From assembly GCA_903873705.1 (NCBI GenBank), contig CAIQPK010000086.1, positions 1 through 64,000 of the forward strand: a stretch of 64,000 bases of DNA, read 5' to 3'. The notes under the pieces were generated by a model. The model saw only the letters and a program-made list of their open reading frames with translations, had not been told where the DNA came from and made no database searches. Below are positions 8,360 through 15,974 of this stretch, in pieces. Position numbers and translations under genes: made by a program. The first letter of the stretch is position 1. Each line of letters begins with the position of its first letter. Source of the DNA: an uncultured Acidobacteriota bacterium. GTDB lineage: Bacteria > Acidobacteriota > Terriglobia > Terriglobales > Acidobacteriaceae.

Positions 8360-9513
8360 TCATAGTCCGGCGTACCAGTCATAGCCAAGTTTGGTCCAGT
8401 AATCGTCGGGTCGCCGATTGGTGTAGCTGATCAACCCTATGCGCTTGATCTGTTTGTATCCATATTTGATGGGCATGTGCAGGCGCAGCGGAGCTCCGTG
8501 AAACTGCGTCAGGGGAACGCCCATCATTTCCGTGACGAGCAGCGTCTGCGGATGGCGGCAATCGCTGAGATCGTAGCCGGTGTAGTAATCGCCGTCCGGT
8601 GTCTCCATGTAGATGTACTTTGGCTCCTGGCCGTCAATAGAGTCGGGCGGATAGGCGTCGAGGAAATCGGCCAGGCGAACGCCGCCCAATGGACAATCTC
8701 GCTCCATCCTTCAATGCATTTGAATTGCGTCACCAACTCGTGCCGCGGAAGCGCCAGGATGTCTTGCATCGTAAGCAGCAGGCCGGGGGTGCCAGGCATG
8801 AGGGTGCTCCTGCTCTCGCCGGCTTCTTCCTGGCCGCGTGGCATTCTGCGGCCAGTGCTCTCTTCAGCCTGCCCAGCCAGACTCAACATCGATTCCGGAG
8901 CCATCTTTGCGGCTGTCCTGGCATTGGGATCAACCTTGGTGTCGTGGCCTTGGCTTTCGCCATTGATCACAGTCTCATACCGGTATTCCCAGGCAGTGAC
9001 GTCGTTCGTGAAGCGGGGGTGATGGGCGGCGTTCCGCACTCCGACCAACTGCAGACGCCAGCTTTCTGGAGCGAGCATCTTCTTCAGGCCGTAAACACCG
9101 TTGACGCGGAGGTCCTTTGCCTCTTCGGGGGCGTAAGTGGGCGCGAGGGCGTGGTCGCGAGAAAGCGCCTGCGCGATAGCTGCGTTGGCGAGAAAGGCGC
9201 GGCGGAGAGGAGCGGGCTGCATCTCGGCACCGGGGCTTTGATCGATCCAACGATAGAAGCCGTAGCCTGCCACGGCGGCTGCCGTCGCACCCACGAACGA
9301 ACGACGGGTATGCTTGCGGGACTCCTCCAGAACGGCAGAGTCAGCTGCCTCATTGCGCGTCGCGGCGGAGTCCGCATCCGCGGGAGAGGCGGCTGGACTT
9401 GTCGTAACTTGCGGCGCGTCGGTCGCGGCTGGCACTTCCTGTGCGGCAGGCGTCTCTTCGACGGCAGATCCGTCTTCCCGCGGGTCTATGGGCAACTTGT
9501 CCTGTTCACTCAT
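8360..9513 (-). pseudogene. Tat-exported molybdopterin oxidoreductase (SUOX fold), frameshifted
   Basis: Two frames together give a full sulfite-oxidase-fold protein. The first (from 9513) has a long Ala/Pro/Glu N-terminus, a Tat motif (HTRRSFVGATAA), and runs to FKCIEGWSEIVHW, where the Cys is the expected molybdenum ligand. It then loses homology. The second frame takes over with GGVRLADFLDAYPP and ends ...YDWYAGL at 8360. The shift maps to the CCC at 8685-8687 (GGG on the coding strand): one extra G would restore the frame. It overlaps the cytochrome b gene by ATGA. Either a real inactivating deletion or a homopolymer error; everything else looks intact. Confidence 0.8.
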
Positions 9514-10253
9514 GCGCGAGTCCTCCGTGCCTTTTCGACCGAAGGAGCATCGATGGGTTGAATTTCTCTGCCGCTGACCATGGCGCGAAAGTTATTCCAT
9601 CCCGCGAGCAGGACCTGGACGACGTGGACAACGAAAAAGCCGAGAAAGCTCATGGTGAGCCAGAAATGCAGCCAGCGGGCCATCTCGTAGCCGCCAAATA
9701 GAGTGGTGAGCCAGTGCGCCTGGGTGGGCTTGTAGATAGCGAGACCAGTCGCCAGCATGCCCGCACCCATCAGGATGACTGACGTATAAGCGATACGCTG
9801 CGCCCCGTTATATTTTGTTTGATCGGGCAAACCCTTGCGCAGATGAAGGTCCACCAACATCACCTGAATCGCGTCGCTCAGGCTGCGGCGTTCCGGTAGC
9901 AGGAAACGCCATTCACCCGAAAGAGCGGTATAGAGCACGTAGGCCATACCATTAAGCGCGAAGATCCACATAAAGAAGAAGTGATAGCCCAGGCCCTGGG
10001 TGACGTGGTAGGGGACATGCAGCTTCTGGTAAAGCCACTCCGGGAAGAATCGAATGAGGGTAAATTTGCCGATGCCCAGACGATAGACGGCGTGAGGGTG
10101 CTGATAGGCGTTGTCGGAGTCGTTCCAGTAAATGAGAAGGCCGCTCCAGATCATCGTGAACAGCACGGGAAAGTTCACCCAATGCATCCAACGGATGACG
10201 AGAGGGTGCTTGAGTTCTAGACGGACCGACGCATTTGAGTTGGCTTCAGGCAT
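9510..10253 (-). CDS. Membrane cytochrome b (b561/thiosulfate-reductase type)
   Basis: A 247-residue protein with four or five transmembrane helices. Candidate heme ligands include HPLVIRWMHWVNFPVLF in helix 1 and MARWLHFWLTMSFLGFFVVH in the last helix. The arrangement matches the cytochrome b/b6-like subunit that carries electrons between quinone and a periplasmic molybdoenzyme. It overlaps the molybdopterin oxidoreductase gene by 4 bp (ATGA), so the two should form a complex. It is the first gene of the minus-strand run continuing into the sugar genes. Confidence 0.8.
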   Translation of the reverse strand: MPEANSNASVRLELKHPLVIRWMHWVNFPVLFTMIWSGLLIYWNDSDNAYQHPHAVYRLGIGKFTLIRFFPEWLYQKLHVPYHVTQGLGYHFFFMWIFALNGMAYVLYTALSGEWRFLLPERRSLSDAIQVMLVDLHLRKGLPDQTKYNGAQRIAYTSVILMGAGMLATGLAIYKPTQAHWLTTLFGGYEMARWLHFWLTMSFLGFFVVHVVQVLLAGWNNFRAMVSGREIQPIDAPSVEKARRTRA

Positions 10254-10458
10254 AGATGCTGCTGCGCGTGCTCCGTTGAGTGGAATTGAACCGGCCAGAC
10301 CCGCGTTAGAGCGGCACGGGCGGCCAAAGGTTACAAGGAATTGCAGGCCGCGGGTTCTGATCTCTGAACGCCGCTCGATGGGTGAAGCTGTTGGGGTTCA
10401 TTATGAGGCCGCGAGAAGCAACTGAAAATTCTTTCGCTGTGGTTTGATCGCGACAGCA

Positions 10459-10489
10459 ACAGAGAGCCTGCAACTGGCAAGCTCTCTGT
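10459..10489 (-). terminator. Hairpin, possible terminator without T-run
   Basis: A 9-bp inverted repeat (ACAGAGAGC at 10459-10467, GCTCTCTGT at 10481-10489) lies 25 bp past the stop of the alpha/beta hydrolase gene on the minus strand. No T-tract follows, so termination is uncertain. Confidence 0.4.
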
Positions 10490-10513
10490 CGCTCAAGTCG
10501 TGACGGCAGTCCT

Positions 10514-11422
10514 TCAGGGCTTTACGGCAACCGTGGCCTCATAGAACGCGTGGATGTGCTTGGAGATGTAAGGCAGGCAGTCTTCAACGGCGAAGTGCCC
10601 GGCAGTCAAACGGTGCAACTCGGCGCCTGGCAGATCGTGCAGGTAGGCCTCGCCGCCAGCTGGCGTAAAGAAGATATCGCCCTGTCCCCAGAAGATCAGG
10701 GTCTTGGGCTGCCGCTCTTTGAGAAAGATCTGCCACTCAGGGTAGAGGGCAACGTTGGTCCGGTAGTCGTAGAACAGGTCCAGCTGAATCCTCCGCGCGT
10801 GCGGACGCTGCAGCGTCAAGAGATAATCCGAGTTCCAGTTGTCAGGGCTGATCAACTCCGGAATCGATGAGCCGGTGAGATACACCGCTTTGACCGTTCC
10901 GAGTTCCAGCAGCCCGGCGGCACCCGCTTCGTTCTCTTCACTCCTGTCCAGCCACAGCTTGTTGCGCAGGCCTGCCCAAGCTTCACTGAAGCCGATCTCG
11001 TAGGCATTCGTGTTCTGGATAATGAGCCACTCCAAAACCTCGGGCCTGCGGGTGATGATGCGAAATCCAACCGGACCACCATAGTCCTGCACAAAAAGGC
11101 CAAACCGATGAAATCCCTTTTTCTGAAGGAAGCGCTCGACGACGTCCGCCAGCTTGTCGAAAGTGTAAGCGAAGGTTGCGGGATCGGGCGCGTCGCTATC
11201 CCCAAAGCCGGGGTAGTCCGGGCAGATTACATGAAAACGATCGGCCAACGCCGGTATAAGGTCCCGGTATTGATGCGAGGAAGACGGCCATCCGTGAAGC
11301 AGGACCAGCTTGGGGTGGGATGGATCGCCCGCTTCGCGATACGCAATGTTGAGTCCGTCGACCTCGATTGTCTTGTAGGTGACCGTTTTGGGTGAAATTG
11401 CAGGGGCATAAGTCGATGACAT
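10514..11422 (-). CDS. Alpha/beta hydrolase, haloalkane dehalogenase/epoxide hydrolase-like
   Basis: Start set at the ATG at 11422 (MSSTYAP...), with GAGGAAG upstream; an upstream ATG would add 39 unrelated residues and run into the divergent promoter. About 302 residues. LVLLHGWPSSSHQYRDLIPA is the oxyanion-hole region, GFGDSDAPD the next conserved loop, FVQDYGGPVGFRI places Asp as nucleophile as in dehalogenases and epoxide hydrolases, and LTAGHFAVED carries the catalytic His. Substrate unknown. It faces a LysR gene across about 120-145 bp containing an inverted repeat, so it is probably that regulator's target. Confidence 0.75.
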   Translation of the reverse strand: MSSTYAPAISPKTVTYKTIEVDGLNIAYREAGDPSHPKLVLLHGWPSSSHQYRDLIPALADRFHVICPDYPGFGDSDAPDPATFAYTFDKLADVVERFLQKKGFHRFGLFVQDYGGPVGFRIITRRPEVLEWLIIQNTNAYEIGFSEAWAGLRNKLWLDRSEENEAGAAGLLELGTVKAVYLTGSSIPELISPDNWNSDYLLTLQRPHARRIQLDLFYDYRTNVALYPEWQIFLKERQPKTLIFWGQGDIFFTPAGGEAYLHDLPGAELHRLTAGHFAVEDCLPYISKHIHAFYEATVAVKP

Positions 11423-11514
11423 GGTCGTTCTCTCTTCCTCAGGAGCTCTGACTGCGGCTACGTGAGTGATTGGACAACCTGTGCAGTTAGAAGTTACAGC
11501 GTTCTTATTACTGA

Positions 11515-11536
11515 CTATCATCGAAAATACCGATAG
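11515..11536. promoter_or_regulatory. Inverted repeat, candidate LysR operator
   Basis: CTATC at 11515-11519 and GATAG at 11532-11536 form a dyad with a 12-bp spacer between the divergent hydrolase and LysR genes. The size and position suit a LysR-type binding site close to its own start codon. No binding data can be read from sequence. Confidence 0.45.
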
Positions 11537-11565
11537 CACAAGCGATGAGTGATACGCTGCTCTGC

Positions 11566-12459
11566 ATGGAACTGCGTCATCTCAGATACTTTTGTGCCGT
11601 AGCTGAGAACGGAAGTTTTACGCTGGCTGCGCGGCAACTCAACGTATCTCAATCCGGAGTGAGCGGCCAGGTCGGCGATCTCGAAAGAGAGATCGGCGTC
11701 ATCCTGCTGCGGCGGAATCAGCGCGACGTGACGCTCACGTCCGCGGGGAAGATTTTCCTTGATGAGGCCACTGAAATTCTGATCCGTGCCGAGCGTGCTG
11801 TGGAGCTTGCTGTTCGCGCTTCCACGGGCCAGTCAGGAACCTTGACGGTGGGCCTGTGCGGACCTGTCACGGCGACATTTCTTCCAAAATTGATGCGCAC
11901 ATTTCGAAAGCAGTTTCCCGGTGTTTCACTGGCGCTGAGAGAGCGGGCGCCCTCGGAGCAGGTGGACGCCCTGGTGAACGGTCACATCGATATTGCCTTT
12001 ACCCGCGGAGTTCCGCGCGAGTCCAGGCGGCTGGTAAATTACGAGACACTTTTCCGGGAGCAGGTGATCGTGGCCGTGCCAAAGGGACACCTGCTGGCGA
12101 GAAATCAGACGATCGACGTCGGCAGCCTTGCTTCCGAACGTCTCGTTCTTTATTGCCGCGAGGGCGCACCGGAGTTATTCGATGCCATCGTTGCGCTGTG
12201 CGCGAGTGCAAAATTTTCGCCCAGGATCGGCGACACGCCGCGATCGTGGCAGTCCGTGTTGACGATGGTCGAAGCCGGTGAGGGCATAGGATTGGTCCCG
12301 GCCTGCGTCCAATATCTGCGTGCCAACGACATCGTCTTTCGCCCCCTAACGGGCGGGCGGTGCAAGGTGGAAGCGATTTTTGCCTGGCGCCGCCATGAAA
12401 GCAACCCTGCCATCGAGAGTTTCCTTTCGCTGCTTCGGGCAAATCGTGACGGATTGTAA
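11566..12459 (+). CDS. LysR family transcriptional regulator
   Basis: About 297 residues. Start placed at MELRHLRYFCAVAENGSFTL, the usual LysR beginning; an in-frame ATG at 11545 adds seven residues and neither has a clear Shine-Dalgarno. The winged helix-turn-helix spans residues 1-60 (TLAARQLNVSQSGVSGQVGD). The effector-binding domain follows, with GLCGPVTATFLPKLM and a final GEGIGLVPACVQ. It is divergent from the alpha/beta hydrolase and likely controls both itself and that gene. Confidence 0.85.
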   Translation: MELRHLRYFCAVAENGSFTLAARQLNVSQSGVSGQVGDLEREIGVILLRRNQRDVTLTSAGKIFLDEATEILIRAERAVELAVRASTGQSGTLTVGLCGPVTATFLPKLMRTFRKQFPGVSLALRERAPSEQVDALVNGHIDIAFTRGVPRESRRLVNYETLFREQVIVAVPKGHLLARNQTIDVGSLASERLVLYCREGAPELFDAIVALCASAKFSPRIGDTPRSWQSVLTMVEAGEGIGLVPACVQYLRANDIVFRPLTGGRCKVEAIFAWRRHESNPAIESFLSLLRANRDGL

Positions 12460-12588
12460 CTATTTAGCCGCCAACATCTCTAACATTCCTGAAGGTCCGT
12501 TTCCAGGCCTGCAATTCGTGCAAGGCCATGCGGTTCGTCTTCAGGGCGGAATCGATCAGATGAAGTAAAGGGATGATGAAGGTAAGTG

Positions 12589-13284
12589 ATGCCGTTGCCG
12601 GGGGAGCCGTTGAGACCGATCGACCACTCCGCTGTGGGCAGTGGCGCGATCCTGACCCGTATGGACGTCGCACTCACAACCCGCAACGAAGCTGAGATGA
12701 TCGCCTCCATCCTTGGCGGAGATCCGGAGCGATATCACGAGCTCATCCGGCCGTACGAGCGCCACGTCTATCGGATGGCCTTGTCTTTCGTAAAAAATGA
12801 AGCGGACGCGGAGGACGTTGCCCAGGAAGCTTTTCTAAAGGCTTTCCATCACCTGGCAAGTTTTCGCGGACAGGCCAAATTCAGCACCTGGCTCATCAGC
12901 ATCGCCTTGAATGAGGCGCGAAGCCGTCTGCGGCTGCAAAGCGCTGTCCGGATGGAATCGCTCGATGAAGGTCCCGGCGAAGACGGCCAGATCTCCCCTG
13001 CGCTACTGCGGGACTGGCGAGAGATTCCATCACAGGCACTGGAGCGGAAGGAAGTCCGCGCCATGGTGCGGGCGGCGATCGAAAACCTTTCCCCTATCTA
13101 TCGTGAGGTGGTGATCTTGCGCGACATGGAAGAACTCAGTATTGAAGAGACGGCCGCCATGCTGACCATTAGCACTGCATCTGTCAAAGTTCGCCTGCAT
13201 CGTGCGCGCATCATGCTACAGAAGGTCCTCGCACCTCAACTGAAGAGTTCAGCCCCCCAAAGGAGGTGGTTTCCGTGGTCATAG
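12589..13284 (+). CDS. ECF-type RNA polymerase sigma factor
   Basis: About 231 residues from the ATG at 12589, with AAGG upstream; a later ATG at 12661 is possible. Region 2 is VYRMALSFVKNEADAEDVAQ with EAFLKAFHHL and FSTWLISIALNEARSRLR. Region 4 is LSPIYREVVILRDMEELSIE followed by the helix-turn-helix ETAAMLTISTASVKVRLHRA. The next gene encodes a zinc-finger anti-sigma and starts inside its 3' end, a classic ECF/anti-sigma pair. Confidence 0.9.
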   Translation: MPLPGEPLRPIDHSAVGSGAILTRMDVALTTRNEAEMIASILGGDPERYHELIRPYERHVYRMALSFVKNEADAEDVAQEAFLKAFHHLASFRGQAKFSTWLISIALNEARSRLRLQSAVRMESLDEGPGEDGQISPALLRDWREIPSQALERKEVRAMVRAAIENLSPIYREVVILRDMEELSIEETAAMLTISTASVKVRLHRARIMLQKVLAPQLKSSAPQRRWFPWS

Positions 13285-13523
13285 AGTGCAAACACGTTTG
13301 GGACCACCTCTCCGGCTATCTGGATAGTTCGCTGCCGGCTGATACTCGAGCGCTGGTGCAGAAGCACCTGGAGCATTGCGAAATATGTTCGGCAATTCTG
13401 GATTCAACGCGGAACATCCTTATTCTCACTGCCGATGACCGCGTCTTCGAGTTTCCTGTCGGATTCAGCGAACGACTTCACGCTCGACTGAATGAAGAGT
13501 TTCATCGCGATACGGGAAAGTAA
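13275..13523 (+). CDS. Zinc-finger (zf-HC2) anti-sigma factor
   Basis: An 82-residue protein. The GTG at 13275 has a strong AAAGGAGG ending 8 nt upstream, so it is preferred over the GTG at 13266. The N-terminus carries the ZAS-type motif: CKHVWDHLSGYLD then HLEHCEICSAIL (H-x3-C-x2-C). There is no transmembrane helix, so it should act in the cytoplasm, probably as a redox- or zinc-sensitive antisigma. It overlaps the sigma gene by 10 bp. Confidence 0.85.
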   Translation: MVIECKHVWDHLSGYLDSSLPADTRALVQKHLEHCEICSAILDSTRNILILTADDRVFEFPVGFSERLHARLNEEFHRDTGK

Positions 13524-13540
13524 CCTGAGTACCTGGCCGG

Positions 13541-13984
13541 TCAGATAGTCCGATGAAAGTGGAGATGACCGAACCATTCGAAAGCGAGAAGCAGAAGGCT
13601 GACCGTGGCCAGAGCAATTTGAATGGTCTCGGCACGCTTGTCAGATGGCTTGGTCGGGCCTACTCTCCACTGCGATGACGGTCGCGAACGAAGCGACCGT
13701 ATCCGCCAAACCGCGTAGAGATTGAGGAGAGATCCGGCAACGGCCAGAATCTCCATGGGCGTGCGAATCGCGCGGCCATGGATAGCGCCAAGAAACCTCA
13801 AACTTGAAGTGGCGAATCCAAGTGAGCCGATCCCGATTGCGAGGCGCAGGCCACTGATGGCCATGAACGCCGTGCAAGCGCTCTGCAGCAGGACGAAAAA
13901 GAGGCTAGTTGATCCGACGATCCAGGAAGGTCGGTCCCCCGGCATCATGTTCGGCGCCGCAGTCTGGGCTTCCGGTTCGATCAT
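13541..13984 (-). CDS. Membrane protein of unknown function
   Basis: About 147 residues from the ATG at 13984; a TTG at 14026 would add 14 residues. Hydrophobic helices are visible at WIVGSTSLFFVLLQSACTAF, the following SGLRLAIGIGSLGFA, TPMEILAVAGSLLNLYAVW and IQIALATVSLLLLAFEW, giving four likely membrane spans. No family recognised. It converges with the anti-sigma gene, with 17 bp between the stops. Confidence 0.55.
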   Translation of the reverse strand: MIEPEAQTAAPNMMPGDRPSWIVGSTSLFFVLLQSACTAFMAISGLRLAIGIGSLGFATSSLRFLGAIHGRAIRTPMEILAVAGSLLNLYAVWRIRSLRSRPSSQWRVGPTKPSDKRAETIQIALATVSLLLLAFEWFGHLHFHRTI

Positions 13985-14090
13985 TCCATACCCCCATCCC
14001 CAAGTTCCTTCACTATTCTGCACCAAGGCAGCTGGTATTGAGGGGCTGACTCAAAAGGAGTTGGAGGTTATTGGAGATGAGCAGCGATGC

Positions 14091-14290
14091 TGACCTGCCC
14101 CCTAGCTGATCCCACCCAGGCGGACGGCCGCTAGTCCGGGTGCCCCAGGGTTTCCCTTTATCTCTTATGGCAACACGAATGCGGGGCGCGGGCGACGGTG
14201 AAGGTCGAAAAGGCAACGTCGGTGTGCGGTAGTCCAGCGAACTATGCGGAGGCTCGTGGTTGTACTCGTCGCGTCCGGCTGCCCGAGTCC
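14091..14290 (-). mobile_element. IS3-family insertion sequence remnant (transposase C-terminus and one end)
   Basis: On the minus strand 14200-14275 encodes RDEYNHEPPHSSLDYRTP, the nearly invariant C-terminus of IS3-family integrase-type transposases. About 110 bp beyond it, 14091-14102 reads TGACCTGCCCCC, so the minus strand ends in GGGGGCAGGTCA, as expected for an IS3-type terminal repeat ending in CA. The rest of the transposase is missing: upstream sequence runs straight into the racemase-like gene's 3' flank. The element is dead and marks an old insertion or deletion at the edge of the MFS/hydrolase/racemase operon. Confidence 0.75.
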
Positions 14291-14355
14291 ACCGGACATC
14301 GTGCAGCGGCCGGAAGCAGCTTGGGGCAAGGCGCATCGTCGGGGCAACGCGGCAC

Positions 14356-15078
14356 TCAGGTGCGTAGCAGGCGTCCGGCACCGGGCACCGTCGCCCTGAC
14401 GCCTGCTGTTCGTAGCGCGTGCCACATCATCGCGGATGCCGCGGAGATCACTGGCTTACCGAGGTCGCACTCCATCGCCTCGATCGCGTCCAGCGTCGGC
14501 ATGCCGACGCCGCTGATGAACACCGCCTGCGCCTCCGGATGGTCAGCCATCCGCCCAAGCTGATAGGCCCGCTCGGGCGTCTCGTCGTAGATGTTCGTGG
14601 CGCCGGGCAGCGAGACGTGGTTCGGCACGCTCAGGCCGTGCTGCTCGAGTAGGGCCTTGCCGCGCAGGGTATTGCTCATGGCGTAAGGCGTACCCAGCGC
14701 CACGCGGCTGACGCCCAGATGCGCCAGTGCCGCTATGACGCTGCCGAAGGCGGTGATGAAGCGGCAGCCATGGGTCGCCTCCATGCGCGCGACCAGGTCC
14801 CGCTCGCCGGAGACGCCCAGCGTGTAGCTCGTCGCGGTGTGCGCGAGTACGATCACCTTCGGCTGCACCATCGCCAACAGCGAGACGCACTGGTCCAGGC
14901 TCGCGATCTGCTCGAGGTTGCGCTCCTCCTGCCCCTGCAGACTGCCGGTAATCCCAGACGCGCTCATGCGGGCGTAGTGTACGGAAACGCCGTGTGGCGT
15001 CATCGCCGTCATCTCCGGCTCGACAGTCGGGTTGCCGGGCGGCACCAGGAAGCCCAGCCGTGTACGCCATCCGATCAT
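14356..15078 (-). CDS. Asp/Glu racemase superfamily protein (maleate isomerase/AMDase-like) without catalytic Cys
   Basis: 240 residues from the ATG at 15078, whose ATGA overlaps the hydrolase stop. The N-terminal RLGFLVPPGNPTVEPEM and the later GVGMPTLDAIEAMECDLGKP with SAASAMMWHALR are typical of the maleate cis-trans isomerase/arylmalonate decarboxylase group. These enzymes use two cysteines, or Gly plus Cys. Here the first site reads LAHTATSYTLG and the second FISGVGMPTLDAI, with Gly where Cys is expected, so neither Cys is present. Function is uncertain; context suggests work on a small dicarboxylate-like compound. Confidence 0.7.
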   Translation of the reverse strand: MIGWRTRLGFLVPPGNPTVEPEMTAMTPHGVSVHYARMSASGITGSLQGQEERNLEQIASLDQCVSLLAMVQPKVIVLAHTATSYTLGVSGERDLVARMEATHGCRFITAFGSVIAALAHLGVSRVALGTPYAMSNTLRGKALLEQHGLSVPNHVSLPGATNIYDETPERAYQLGRMADHPEAQAVFISGVGMPTLDAIEAMECDLGKPVISAASAMMWHALRTAGVRATVPGAGRLLRT

Positions 15079-15974
15079 TGCTTGCTCTCCGCCGTTTTTC
15101 GGCCAGCGTTCTCGGCGATGAACGCCGCTATTTTGCGTGCGCACGCGTCGGGATGCGTGGCAGCGATGTGGTAAGAGTTGGCCGGGATGGTTTCCAGAAT
15201 GGAATTTGGAACCTTGCGCTGCAGTCCGGCGATGGCCGATGCGCTGGGCCGTTGGTCGAACTTTCCAGAAACGTAGGCATCGCCCTCCGCGGCCAGGAAC
15301 AGGGTCGGGCACAGTATGCGCTCCGGGTGGGGCGCCTCCTTGATGCCGGGCAACATGCGGAAGCAGTGGATGACCGTCTCGGCGGGTGCCCTGCCCATGA
15401 GGTCAGTCCACCATTGCGTGGCCGCCGGCGTAAGGTTGTCGGCCATGCGGCCCGGCATGGTTTGCGCTGCCCATTCCCGGGAGCCGCCGCTTTCCACGAG
15501 CTTGATCCAGTCATCGATCCATGCCGCAAGCGATCCCGCCGGCGAGGCTAGCATGCCGGGCAACGAGAGGGACTTGACCCAGCCATGCTGCCGCTGCGCG
15601 ATCTCGAAGGCGATGAGCGCACCCAGCTTGGTGGCCACGAGGTGGACGCGCTCCGCTTGAAGGTGGGACACCAACGCTTCCATGTCATCAGCCCAGTCGG
15701 CCAAGGCGAACTTCCCGCCCGGCGGAAGTGCGGAGGAGGCGCCAAAGCCGCGCAGATCAACGGTGACGACCCGGTACTGCCTGGCAAGATAGGGGATGAA
15801 CGGTCGCCAGATGCAGGCCTCCTCGGCGATGCCGTGCAGCATGATGACCGTGTCGGCGGTGCCCCACGGATCGCTGTAGTCGTCCACGACGTAGCGCATC
15901 TGCCCCCCGGAAAGGGGCAGCATCGCTTCGCTATGTGTCGGACGTGCTGCAAAACTCATCGTCATCTCCATCAT
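15075..15974 (-). CDS. Alpha/beta hydrolase with Lys at the nucleophile position
   Basis: About 299 residues; the ATG at 15974 overlaps the MFS stop (ATGA), with further in-frame ATGs at 15971, 15965 and 15959. VIMLHGIAEEACIWRPFIPY is the oxyanion-hole region and TVDLRGFGASSA the next loop. The nucleophile elbow, usually GHSxGG, reads LVATKLGALIAFEIA, so Ser is replaced by Lys. An acidic residue (AAEGDAYV) and a His (NSYHIAATHPDA) remain in place. In gene order and type the operon resembles the nicotinate-pathway genes nicT, nicD and nicE, but this protein lacks the NicD-type Ser. Confidence 0.75.
   Translation of the reverse strand: MMEMTMSFAARPTHSEAMLPLSGGQMRYVVDDYSDPWGTADTVIMLHGIAEEACIWRPFIPYLARQYRVVTVDLRGFGASSALPPGGKFALADWADDMEALVSHLQAERVHLVATKLGALIAFEIAQRQHGWVKSLSLPGMLASPAGSLAAWIDDWIKLVESGGSREWAAQTMPGRMADNLTPAATQWWTDLMGRAPAETVIHCFRMLPGIKEAPHPERILCPTLFLAAEGDAYVSGKFDQRPSASAIAGLQRKVPNSILETIPANSYHIAATHPDACARKIAAFIAENAGRKTAESKQ

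Noticed and set aside
14719-15174. Plus-strand frames opposite the racemase-like and hydrolase genes
   Set aside because: Minus-strand genes show family motifs and ATGA coupling; plus-strand frames do not.
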